From Bacteroidota bacterium (GTDB lineage Bacteria; Bacteroidota; Rhodothermia; Rhodothermales; UBA10348), in the NCBI GenBank assembly GCA_004356385.1, contig SMXL01000123.1, positions 1-21,426 of the forward strand: 21,426 nt of DNA, written 5' to 3'. Shown in pieces: positions 1-6,264 of the stretch. How positions within the stretch are numbered: the first letter of the stretch is position 1; each line of letters begins with the position of its first letter. A program made the translations under genes and the position numbers. Below the pieces are notes generated by a model. The model saw only the letters and a program-made list of their open reading frames with translations, did not search any database and was not told the DNA's origin.

Positions 1-440
1 ACGAGAGCGAGCAACCCGATCACCGAGAGAACAACAATCCTGACGTCAGTTGAGCGAAGACGCAGGAAATCAGAATGATTTCTACTATGCAGACGCGCGA
101 ACAGAATCGCAGGAATAAGGAGGCCGAACACCTGACCAATCGTGTTGGCAACCATCAATTCACGGGCGTTTTCCTCAAGTACTACATCTAGTTGAGTGGT
201 GAGATCTGTGAGGGAGACGTCCTTCATGATGAGCAATGCGAACGTGACCACGAGGCTGATCCCCTGAAAGAGTACAAACGCTAGAATGAGTCCGGCAAAA
301 ACGGTTAACCAGGGTGGAAATCCACTTTTTTCCAGACGGCCGGCGAGAGGAATTGGGCGACCACGAGACCAGTTGTCCGACAGAAAAACCTCGGACGGGG
401 GAGTGTTTGGAAGGTCCGAAGTGTGATCGGATTGACTCAA
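1..440 (-). CDS. CPBP-like integral membrane protein, 5' part only (runs off left edge)
   Basis: The minus strand reads open from a TTG at 440 to the window edge (about 146 codons), and an in-frame TAA lies two codons upstream of that TTG. The protein has a polar N-terminus of about 50 residues with 'GRPIPLAGRLEKSGFPPW', then a membrane segment (LTVFAGLILAFVLFQGISLV), a soluble stretch, and a second membrane segment around 'GQVFGLLIPAILFARLH'. This layout and the 'GQ.FG..IPA..FAR' motif resemble the N-terminus of CPBP (CAAX protease/bacteriocin-processing) intramembrane metalloproteases. The catalytic Glu-Glu and His motifs would lie outside the window, so the family is inferred. No Shine-Dalgarno is evident, so the start is uncertain. 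It lies 133 bases downstream of the sigma factor gene on the same strand and could share its transcript. Confidence 0.5.
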   Translation of the reverse strand, partial: MSQSDHTSDLPNTPPSEVFLSDNWSRGRPIPLAGRLEKSGFPPWLTVFAGLILAFVLFQGISLVVTFALLIMKDVSLTDLTTQLDVVLEENARELMVANTIGQVFGLLIPAILFARLHSRNHSDFLRLRSTDVRIVVLSVIGLLAL

Positions 441-573
441 AGTTTAAATCATCTACGGGAAGAAATGAGGCGGAAACTACGACTTGTCGCGCGAAGAGTT
501 GCCCTTTAATCGATTCTCAGACTGAGTAAAAGTTGCGATGGGCACGGGTTGATGCATGCAAATTCGAACTCCG

Positions 574-1374
574 TTACGCGGATTCTGCCGTGACGACCTC
601 GCGTCGAAGACGATTTACTATCGTTCTCAACCGCGTATACACGTAGCGGTGGTTCTCGAACTGCATCACCTTAGCAATATCGTGTGCCCGCATTTCATGT
701 TCGAAGCGGAGCAACACGAGAAGCTGATCCTCAGGGTCGAGATTCTCTATGGCCTGGTTCAGAAGGGTAATTCGTTCTGGAGCGTTGGGGCTTGGATCGT
801 CGGAATCTGCTATGAGTTGGTCAAGAATTGTACCGCCCGATTCAGACGAATCGTCCAGGGAAAGAACAGGTCTGTTTGCACCCAGAGCCGCGAGAAGATG
901 CCACCTTTTGTTGACGGACAGCATCTGATCAATACGCTCGATGGCCCTTGCGACATCAATGGAGGAGCATGGAATGTCGTGGCGACCCTCGATCGTCTCC
1001 GGGATTTCTGACTGTTGAACTCGATCCTGATAGTAGTATTTGAAGATCAGTTTTTCCTGCTTGTTGAGGCGGTTGATGACCGACTTCGGAACGGAAACCA
1101 TCCGATTTCTTCGAAACCGGTCACGGCAAGCGTTGGCCACGACGACACTCAACCAGGGAGTCAAGTCACTGTTGATTCGAAAACGCCGGAGAGCCTGGAA
1201 ATTATTTTGACGAAGACGTTCGCAAATGGACGTATAGGTCTCCATGACCTCGTCGGGATCGCCGAGGAAGCGACGAATCATTCGAAGAATGACCGGGGTG
1301 TAGCGATCCAGCAGCGCAGAATATCCTGCGGCAGGATCAGCTTTAAAGGTCTTGATGAGGGCGGCGTCGGTCAT
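574..1374 (-). CDS. Sigma-70 family RNA polymerase sigma factor, ECF-like, with an apparent extra region-4 module
   Basis: This 266-residue protein is likely an alternative sigma factor that directs RNA polymerase to a dedicated set of promoters. Region 2 occupies about residues 10-92 (YSALLDRYTPVILRMIRRFL, then TPWLSVVVANACRDRFRR). The C-terminal region 4 is about 203-260 ('LDPEDQLLVLLRFEHEMRAHDIA...'). ECF sigma factors are usually 160-200 residues. The extra length is an internal stretch (about 98-155) with 'LNKQEKLIFKYYYQDRVQQSEIPETI', which itself looks like a region-4 helix-turn-helix, followed by the acidic linker 'SLDDSSESGGTILDQLIAD' that commonly precedes region 4. No anti-sigma gene is adjacent. 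The ATG at 1374 is preceded at a very short distance by a promoter-like pair, which suggests a leaderless or nearly leaderless mRNA. Family assignment is secure; regulon unknown. Confidence 0.85.
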   Translation of the reverse strand: MTDAALIKTFKADPAAGYSALLDRYTPVILRMIRRFLGDPDEVMETYTSICERLRQNNFQALRRFRINSDLTPWLSVVVANACRDRFRRNRMVSVPKSVINRLNKQEKLIFKYYYQDRVQQSEIPETIEGRHDIPCSSIDVARAIERIDQMLSVNKRWHLLAALGANRPVLSLDDSSESGGTILDQLIADSDDPSPNAPERITLLNQAIENLDPEDQLLVLLRFEHEMRAHDIAKVMQFENHRYVYTRLRTIVNRLRREVVTAESA

Positions 1375-1382
1375 GCGGTATT

Positions 1383-1411
1383 TTTATAAAACAGATCATC
1401 GTGCTGGGCAA
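1383..1411 (-). promoter_or_regulatory. Candidate promoter of the sigma factor gene
   Basis: On the minus strand TTGCCC (1406-1411) is followed by exactly 17 bases and TATAAA (1383-1388). Transcription would begin about 7 bases downstream, at or within a few bases of the ATG (1374), giving a leaderless or nearly leaderless message. The -35 matches 3 of 6 consensus positions and the -10 matches 5 of 6. Confidence 0.4.
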
Positions 1412-1543
1412 TCGCCTCACACGAGCAAAATCTGTTATCAATTTTCTTTTCGTATTTCAATGGGTCGGGGGATTATTGTCCGACTCGTTCTTATCGCGTC
1501 TGAGTAGGACTCTCCTGCTCTGGCGACGCGTGTCACCATTGGG

Positions 1544-1549
1544 TATATT
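1544..1549 (+). promoter_or_regulatory. Candidate -10 element of the tRNA-Arg gene
   Basis: TATATT lies 11 bases before the first base of the tRNA, the right distance for a start just ahead of it. No good -35 hexamer sits 16-18 bases further upstream, so the call rests on the -10 alone. Confidence 0.25.
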
Positions 1550-1560
1550 GCGCGCCGTTG

Positions 1561-1634
1561 GCGCTTGTAGCTCAGTTGGATAGAGCGCTAGATTCCGGTT
1601 CTAGAGGCCGGGGGTTCGAATCCTCCCAAGCGCG
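1561..1634 (+). tRNA. tRNA-Arg (anticodon CCG)
   Basis: A complete cloverleaf folds by eye. The 7-bp acceptor stem is GCGCTTG (1561-1567) with CAAGCGC (1627-1633). The D-arm is GCTC/GAGC. The anticodon stem CTAGA/TCTAG encloses loop TTCCGGT with anticodon CCG, reading the arginine codon CGG. The T-arm is GGGGG/CCTCC with loop TTCGAAT. The discriminator is G at 1634, and the 3' CCA is not encoded. A Rho-independent terminator follows 20 bases later. It is transcribed divergently from the sigma factor gene. Confidence 0.96.
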
Positions 1635-1653
1635 CAGCTTCGCTGTTCTTAAA

Positions 1654-1685
1654 GCCTCGTCGCTTCATGGCGGCGAGGCCTTTTT
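1654..1685 (+). terminator. Rho-independent terminator after tRNA-Arg
   Basis: GCCTCGTCGC (1654-1663) pairs with GCGGCGAGGC (1670-1679) over 10 bp with one G-T pair and a 6-base loop, followed by C and five T residues (1681-1685). This is a typical intrinsic terminator. Confidence 0.88.
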
Positions 1686-1761
1686 GCTTGGGGCTTTGGT
1701 CTAGAAGCAGGGTGTGAACTGATCGGCTTGACTGCCACATTTCAATCCAGAAACGGAACAG

Positions 1762-1894
1762 CTCCTATTCCAGGTGTGAAACGAATTCGAGAGCTGCTTT
1801 TGCCGCAGCCGCGTGTATAAGAATGAGGGTCTATACCGCGAGGAGAGAATTCACGAATTCATATCAGGGGGTATGGTGCTACCTGGAATAGGAG
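1762..1894. repeat. 14-bp perfect inverted repeat flanking about 105 bases
   Basis: CTCCTATTCCAGGT (1762-1775) is the exact reverse complement of ACCTGGAATAGGAG (1881-1894). The enclosed stretch contains GAATTC three times, two of them only two bases apart (1847-1852 and 1855-1860), and no convincing ORF. The length of the arms makes chance unlikely. It could be a long-range RNA stem, terminal repeats of a small non-autonomous element, or paired protein-binding sites. No target-site duplication is obvious. Confidence 0.45.
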
Positions 1895-2074
1895 AAGCTC
1901 CGGAAGGTGTGTGTTTTGATACCGAGAGCAAACGATACGCTTGCGATTCGATTTCAAGTCCTGACAAACGCTGGCTTCCTTGAGGGTTGGAAGCGAACGC
2001 GAGGGGGATTTGTCAGAGACAGTCGCCGCCTAATCAATTCACGCGAGAGGGGAGCGCGAAGCATGTGGAATTCA

Positions 2075-2096
2075 AAAACCCGCGAGGGCGGGTTTT
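2075..2096. terminator. Possible bidirectional terminator hairpin
   Basis: AAAACCCGC (2075-2083) pairs perfectly with GCGGGTTTT (2088-2096) around a GAGG loop. The GC core flanked by A and T runs fits an intrinsic terminator working on either strand. No recognised gene ends here, so the transcript it would stop is unknown. Confidence 0.45.
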
Positions 2097-2201
2097 CCGG
2101 CGGGGGAGCCGTTTCCGTAGCCAGAAGGCGGCATTGAGGGTTGATCAAGCTTCTCGAGGGGCGAATCAGCGTTCTGATTCAACGAGTTACGAAACCCAAA
2201 T

Positions 2202-2231
2202 ACGTGACAACAAGGCAATGAACTGTCACGT
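2202..2231. repeat. Perfect 8-bp stem-loop
   Basis: ACGTGACA (2202-2209) and TGTCACGT (2224-2231) are exact reverse complements around a 14-base loop. It could be an RNA stem or a dyad binding site. It lies about 20 bases from another perfect hairpin, GAATCAG/CTGATTC (2163-2180). Confidence 0.35.
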
Positions 2232-2395
2232 GCTTACTCGAATATGATGCCAAACTGCAATTTCACACGATAGGAAGCGCAAAAAGCTAAGAAACGCACG
2301 TACAGGACGGTTTTCAAATTGAGAATTAAGCCTTCAGTCGTCTCAATTCGCGAATCAGGAGCACAAGAATAAATCTTGAGAACCCGTTCACGGGA

Positions 2396-2946
2396 CTATT
2401 CCAGCGGCGGGATTTTCGCTTTCAACTCTTCAAACCAGTTCACGACGAATCGAATTTTGGCGCTCTCGGATTCGCCTTCCGCATCCTCCCTTGCCATCAT
2501 GATGAATCGCGAGTTCGCATGATCAACGTCAAAGGAGCCCCAGTCCGCATTAAACATCGAAGCTGGCGCAAAAGCATCACCTTTATACCGACTGATTGGG
2601 ATATCAAAAACAGGATTCGGATCGAACGTCACATCAACGCCAAAAATTTCGTCGTTCAGATTCTGATAATAAATCGTCTTCCCATCGGATGACCAAATCG
2701 GTGATGCTCCTCCGTTTCGCCAAGGTCGTGTATCGTACAAATGTTCGGGTGATTGAGCGATGCAGCCGCCTGGGCCTCTCTCCGAAACCGGGCCTTGTCG
2801 TCGTCACTGACCAGCGTATTCTGCGGCAGAAACTTGAGGGCAACGATGCGCCCGAGATTCGTGTCTTTGGCCTTGTATACGATTCCCATCCCGCCCATTC
2901 CAAGCTGGTCGAGGATTTCGTACTGCGCAATGGTTGTTCCGATCAT
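2396..2946 (-). pseudogene. Decayed Ser/Thr protein kinase with TolB-like propeller (large internal deletion, out of frame)
   Basis: The first part, from ATG at 2946, encodes the kinase N-lobe: the glycine loop 'LGMGGMGIVYKAKD', the lysine strand 'RIVALKFLP', then 'FRREAQAAASLNHPNICTIHDLGETE'. At about 2708-2713 homology jumps to another frame, which continues 'GGASPIWSSDGKTIYYQNLN' and ends 'RFVVNWFEELKAKIPPLE' with a TAG at 2396-2398. That second part is the last propeller blade and tail of the kinase-TolB proteins common in Rhodothermota-type bacteria. Those proteins are usually several hundred residues longer, so the rest of the kinase domain (including the catalytic HRD and DFG motifs) and most of the propeller are missing. 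The junction contains GGAGGA, which fits both ends and suggests a short-homology deletion. The product cannot be an active kinase. Confidence 0.85.
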
Positions 2947-2982
2947 TTCACTCTGGGCGCCTGCGTCAATGGATACGGATTA

Positions 2983-3011
2983 TCTATAAATCGCTCAATT
3001 CCTGAATTCAA
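2983..3011 (-). promoter_or_regulatory. Candidate promoter of the former kinase gene
   Basis: On the minus strand TTGAAT (3006-3011), a 17-base spacer and TATAGA (2983-2988) lie about 37 bases before the kinase ATG, between it and the symporter stop. If active, the decayed gene is still transcribed. Confidence 0.33.
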
Positions 3012-3014
3012 ACA

Positions 3015-4364
3015 TCAGATCGAGACCACCTCTGGAGCTGTTTTCAGCCTCAGCTCGCCTTCGCTAGCCGCGATGATTGTGGCAACTGCTGCATCACCGG
3101 TTACGTTTGTAACGGTTCGGCACATGTCGAGTATCCGATCGACACCCAGGATGAGTCCGATTCCCGCTGCCGGTACACCCACCGCTTCAAGGATAATGAT
3201 GAGCATCACGATCCCTGCTCCAGGAACCGCCGCCGTCCCGATGGATGCCAGGAGCGCTGTGAAGACAATCGTGAGCTGCGCGCCCAGTCCGAGATCCATC
3301 CCGATCGTCTGCGCGATGAACACGGCCGCGATTGCCTGATAGAGAGCGGTCCCATCCATATTGATGGTCGCCCCGAGCGGCAGCACGAAGGATGAGACTT
3401 CTTCCGAAACGCCGATCTCTCTCTCGCATATCTCCATCGTTACCGGCAAGGTGGCACCACTCGAAGAGGTCGAAAACGCCACGAGCTGAACGGGCAAGAG
3501 CGCGCGATAAAAATCTCGCACCTTGAGTGGAGTCAAAAATTTGATGAGCCCCGTGTACGTGATACCCATATGCAGAATGAGCCCGAACAGCACCGTGATA
3601 CTGTAATATCCCAGCGCAGAAATCAACTCCAGAATCGAGCTCAAATCGTCGCCTGCAACGGACGTAATCACATCGGCCAGAAGCGCAAAGACCCCGACAG
3701 GAGCCATGTACATGATGATCTCAACCATCTTGATCACCATGTCATTGACGGAGGAGAAAAAGTCAAGCAGCGGTTGTCCCTTCCCTCCCGGAATCATCAG
3801 GAGCGCAATTCCCGCGAAGATGGCAAAAAAGACCACCTTCAACATGTCTCGATTGCTCGTCGTCGCCAAGAATATGTTGTCGGGCACCATATCGACGAGG
3901 GGCTGCAGCGGACTCTTGTCCGCAATGTCTTCCGCCGACAGGGTTCGTGTCTCCACGTCGTCCTGATAGGTCGCCTCCAGTTTCTCTCTCATTTCCGGCG
4001 GCACGGACGCTCCTGGTTGAAGCACATTCACCAGTACCAAACCGATGACCAGCGCTATGAGTGTGGTCCCGATATAAATACCGATCGTCTTGCCTCCGAT
4101 TCGGGACAGCTTCCTCATATCAGACAGAGAGGCCACGCCGGTAATTAGAGAAGCCAAAATCAGGGGCACTGCAATCAATTTGAGGAGATTCAGGAAGATC
4201 TGGCCGAAAGGCGATATCCAGTCTGATGTGAAATCGCCCCAACCTGCCGCGGCTGCAATAATGCCGTAAATAAGGCCCAAAACCAGGCCAATCATGATCT
4301 GCCAGTGAAGCTTTTTATGCCAGGACATGGGATGCGTAGAGTGATGATTGATTGCGGGTGGCAC
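3015..4364 (-). CDS. Dicarboxylate/amino acid:cation symporter (GltP/DctA family), probably glutamate/aspartate
   Basis: This 449-residue inner-membrane carrier couples uptake of an acidic amino acid or dicarboxylate to Na+ or H+. The family hallmarks are intact: hairpin 1 'STSSSGATLP' (298-307), the TM7 motif 'NMDGT' (335-339), hairpin 2 'GTAAVPGAGI' (376-385) and TM8 'DMCRTVTNVTGD' (413-424). By alignment with GltPh, D413, R416, T417 and N420 match the substrate-binding D394, R397, T398 and N401. The arginine favours acidic amino acids over neutral ones. The loop between TM3 and TM4 (about 118-160) is somewhat extended and charged. ATG at 4364 is used; Met13 (4328) is an alternative. A hairpin-bearing gap of 137 bases separates it from the DUF5683-like gene, so it probably has its own promoter. 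Confidence 0.93.
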   Translation of the reverse strand: MPPAINHHSTHPMSWHKKLHWQIMIGLVLGLIYGIIAAAAGWGDFTSDWISPFGQIFLNLLKLIAVPLILASLITGVASLSDMRKLSRIGGKTIGIYIGTTLIALVIGLVLVNVLQPGASVPPEMREKLEATYQDDVETRTLSAEDIADKSPLQPLVDMVPDNIFLATTSNRDMLKVVFFAIFAGIALLMIPGGKGQPLLDFFSSVNDMVIKMVEIIMYMAPVGVFALLADVITSVAGDDLSSILELISALGYYSITVLFGLILHMGITYTGLIKFLTPLKVRDFYRALLPVQLVAFSTSSSGATLPVTMEICEREIGVSEEVSSFVLPLGATINMDGTALYQAIAAVFIAQTIGMDLGLGAQLTIVFTALLASIGTAAVPGAGIVMLIIILEAVGVPAAGIGLILGVDRILDMCRTVTNVTGDAAVATIIAASEGELRLKTAPEVVSI

Positions 4365-4404
4365 TGTGCTACGGTGCCTGGAGGTCTCAGGAATCGACAG
4401 CGCA

Positions 4405-4459
4405 CCCTAAGAACGCCTTGCGGCGGTAACATGTCAAGTTATCGGAACCACTCTTAGGG
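4405..4459. repeat. Inverted repeat between the DUF5683-like gene and the symporter gene
   Basis: CCCTAAGA (4405-4412) is the exact reverse complement of TCTTAGGG (4452-4459). Inside lie a small hairpin (CGCC/GGCG, 4414-4425) and, on the minus strand, a perfect TTGACA without a good -10 at the usual spacing. It may end the upstream operon or form part of the symporter leader. Confidence 0.4.
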
Positions 4460-4501
4460 AGCAACGAGTGTCCACAACGTATAGAGCGTCATGAAACTCC
4501 A

Positions 4502-5539
4502 CTAAAGCCGATATCGAATGTATGCCGTGGGTACCGGATCGCCATCGGGCGAATAAGAGAAGCCCATGCTGGTTGAAATTCGGTCGTTGTGGAGTTTCGC
4601 GCTTACGGCCGCGTCGATGGCAGCTATCACGTGATTGGCAACCACAATAAGGGACACGTGAGACGCTCGTCTCAAAAGATCCTGTGCATCTGCATGATCT
4701 GAAGCGTAGTCGAAAAAATTCGACGAAACGTTCGGTTTGGAATTGTTCGGACCTGATTTCTCGGGATCGATGGCCGCCGTAAAGTTTCCGTCTTCATCAA
4801 TCCACTCCGGGTAATCGTTCCATCCGGGCGCGAACTGAAAATATTTTCCAATCAGTTCATAGTACTGCTGTTCGCCGAAATTGGGGATTTGATGCGAAAA
4901 CGAGGCACCCGTTTCAGGATGGAACAGCTCCCGTTCTACGGTTTGGATCTGACCAAACATCTGCAAGACAGCGGAACGCTCTTCGCTGGTCCAGGAGTTC
5001 GGGTTCTGAAAGTCAACTCCCGAAACGATCGCAATCGACGGCGCCAAAACATTTGCGCCATGTTCGGCCTCCAGGAAATCTGTGTAATCGTTGATCCACT
5101 CCGCATATTTGTCCGGCGCCCAGTCCTGATGTGCAAATGCTCTGAAATCATCCTCTGCGTCCAAGCCATTTGATCTGGACGTGGTCCAAATCGCTATCGC
5201 CGTGGCTTCGAGGGCGAAAGCGATCACGGCCTTCGTCCAATGACCGTTGTATGCCTGCCCTGCTCCCGGTAATATCGCAGACATCCCAAAAGCTAGTGGA
5301 ATACTCCGGCTCCCAAAACTTCCATTTCTTATCAGATACGATTCAGATGAGCCTGCTGCGCCATGAAGAAGAGAGGCTCGGATGGATGCACGTGTTGGTC
5401 CTTGAAGACACTCACGAGGATTCACGTCGCAGGTCGGAGCGGCAATTGTCGACCTACCGACCGACAGGATCAGGACAACTGCAACAAAAACGGTGACCTT
5501 GACTGACAGAACAGAACCGCCTTGTATGATCTGTTTCAA
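4502..5539 (-). CDS. DUF5683-like membrane-associated protein of unknown function
   Basis: About 345 residues from a TTG at 5539. The N-terminus reads as a signal peptide (VKVTVFVAVVLILSVGRSTIAA). Residues about 85-119 hold 'GMSAILPGAGQAYNGHWTKA' followed by a membrane segment, the 'LPG.GQ.YN..W.KA' signature of DUF5683-type proteins found in Bacteroidota. The C-terminus 'VANHVIAAIDAAVSAKLHND' and the final 'YIRYRL' fit the same family, in which a second hydrophobic helix precedes a short beta-rich tail. The middle (about 120-280) is acidic, aromatic and unassigned. The frame stays open upstream to an ATG at 5707, but that would overlap the TlpA-like gene by over 140 bases. ATG at 5602 would overlap by 38. 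TTG leaves a 25-base gap and places the signal peptide near the N-terminus. Last gene of the compact operon; function unknown. Confidence 0.6.
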   Translation of the reverse strand: MKQIIQGGSVLSVKVTVFVAVVLILSVGRSTIAAPTCDVNPRECLQGPTRASIRASLLHGAAGSSESYLIRNGSFGSRSIPLAFGMSAILPGAGQAYNGHWTKAVIAFALEATAIAIWTTSRSNGLDAEDDFRAFAHQDWAPDKYAEWINDYTDFLEAEHGANVLAPSIAIVSGVDFQNPNSWTSEERSAVLQMFGQIQTVERELFHPETGASFSHQIPNFGEQQYYELIGKYFQFAPGWNDYPEWIDEDGNFTAAIDPEKSGPNNSKPNVSSNFFDYASDHADAQDLLRRASHVSLIVVANHVIAAIDAAVSAKLHNDRISTSMGFSYSPDGDPVPTAYIRYRL

Positions 5540-5564
5540 TAGATTTGACCGGAAAGCCTTACGT

Positions 5565-6227
5565 CTACAAGAACGGCCTAATTGCACGTTCGAAAAAGTC
5601 ATATGAACGTGCACCAAGCAGATAGCGACGAACCATTCCATCTCGGTCGATAATGAAACTCGACGGGCGAATTTCGAGGGCCCCGGTAAATGGAGACGGT
5701 AGGTCAATCAGCTCAGGAAATCGCATCTTGGATGTGACCATGGGCAGCTGTTTTTCGAACGCAAGCAACAGATCTTTGTCTTCGTCTGAGATGGACACAA
5801 TAACGAGCCCTTGGTCTCTGTATTTCTCCTGGAGTCGATTCAGATCCGGGATTTCAGTCAGACATGGCACACACCAGGTCGCCCAAAAATTAATCAGAAC
5901 GACATCCCCCTTGAATTCCGAAAGATCATACTCCTTGTCGTCATGAAGACCCGTAAATGAGAAATTAGAGGCCGGTACTTCGAGCGTGATATCCTCTATG
6001 ACGGGCGGTCTTTCATCCAGCGCCGCTGACCGAGAATCCGAGGATTTCGTGGCCATGATCATCAGCGCGATCGCCGAAATAACCAAAAGACCAGAAAGTC
6101 CAGCTCCAATTATTTCCAGTTGATCTCTGGGCTGGCCCGCCTTTTTCCCTTTCAGTAACAAATAGAGAAACAGGCTGCCGATGAGAATCATCGCAACCGA
6201 CATTCCTATGACCAATCCTGTGCCCAT
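5565..6227 (-). CDS. Membrane-anchored TlpA/ResA-like thioredoxin-fold protein
   Basis: This 220-residue protein has two N-terminal membrane segments (GLVIGMSVAMILIGSLFLYLLL and IIGAGLSGLLVISAIALMIM), then a TlpA-like domain facing the periplasm. The active site 'NFWATWCVPC' gives C119 and C122 in this numbering, and the cis-proline lies in 'EIRPSSFIIDRDG' (P188). Such proteins usually reduce or exchange disulfides in exported proteins or c-type cytochromes. No cytochrome-maturation genes are near, so the clients here are more likely surface proteins. The frame is open to 6296, but ATG at 6227 avoids overlap with the preceding gene (stop at 6265) and begins just before the first membrane segment. 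Two anchors rather than one is slightly unusual for TlpA. Confidence 0.85.
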   Translation of the reverse strand: MGTGLVIGMSVAMILIGSLFLYLLLKGKKAGQPRDQLEIIGAGLSGLLVISAIALMIMATKSSDSRSAALDERPPVIEDITLEVPASNFSFTGLHDDKEYDLSEFKGDVVLINFWATWCVPCLTEIPDLNRLQEKYRDQGLVIVSISDEDKDLLLAFEKQLPMVTSKMRFPELIDLPSPFTGALEIRPSSFIIDRDGMVRRYLLGARSYDFFERAIRPFL

Positions 6228-6264
6228 AACGTCTCTAGAAACTGTTTTTGTTAAGATGAGTGAT

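Larger units (their letters stand above)
1686..2395. other. Gene-free intergenic region rich in inverted repeats
   Basis: No ORF here looks like a protein; the open frames on both strands overlap one another and run through hairpins. It contains the 14-bp inverted repeat at 1762-1894 and a chain of perfect short stem-loops: 2075-2096 (9 bp, loop 4), 2163-2180 (7 bp, loop 4), 2202-2231 (8 bp, loop 14) and 2317-2348 (8 bp, loop 16). This could hold a small structured RNA or simply the spaced terminators of lost genes. The decayed kinase next door suggests the area is degenerating. Confidence 0.5.

Noticed and set aside
556..1011. 151-codon plus-strand ORF opposite the sigma factor gene
   Set aside because: It is the antisense shadow of a clear sigma factor and has no recognisable motif.
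1907..2137. 76-codon plus-strand ORF in the intergenic region
   Set aside because: It runs straight through the terminator-like hairpin at 2075-2096, overlaps other spurious frames and has no protein-like features.
2141..2160. Cluster of restriction-like hexamers (TGATCA, AAGCTT, CTCGAG) suggesting a cloning linker
   Set aside because: The surrounding sequence is continuous and native in character, with no vector-like stretch; coincidence is the simpler reading.
5540..5707. Longer N-terminus for the DUF5683-like protein (ATG at 5707)
   Set aside because: It would overlap the TlpA-like gene by more than 140 bases and put about 70 extra residues ahead of the signal peptide.
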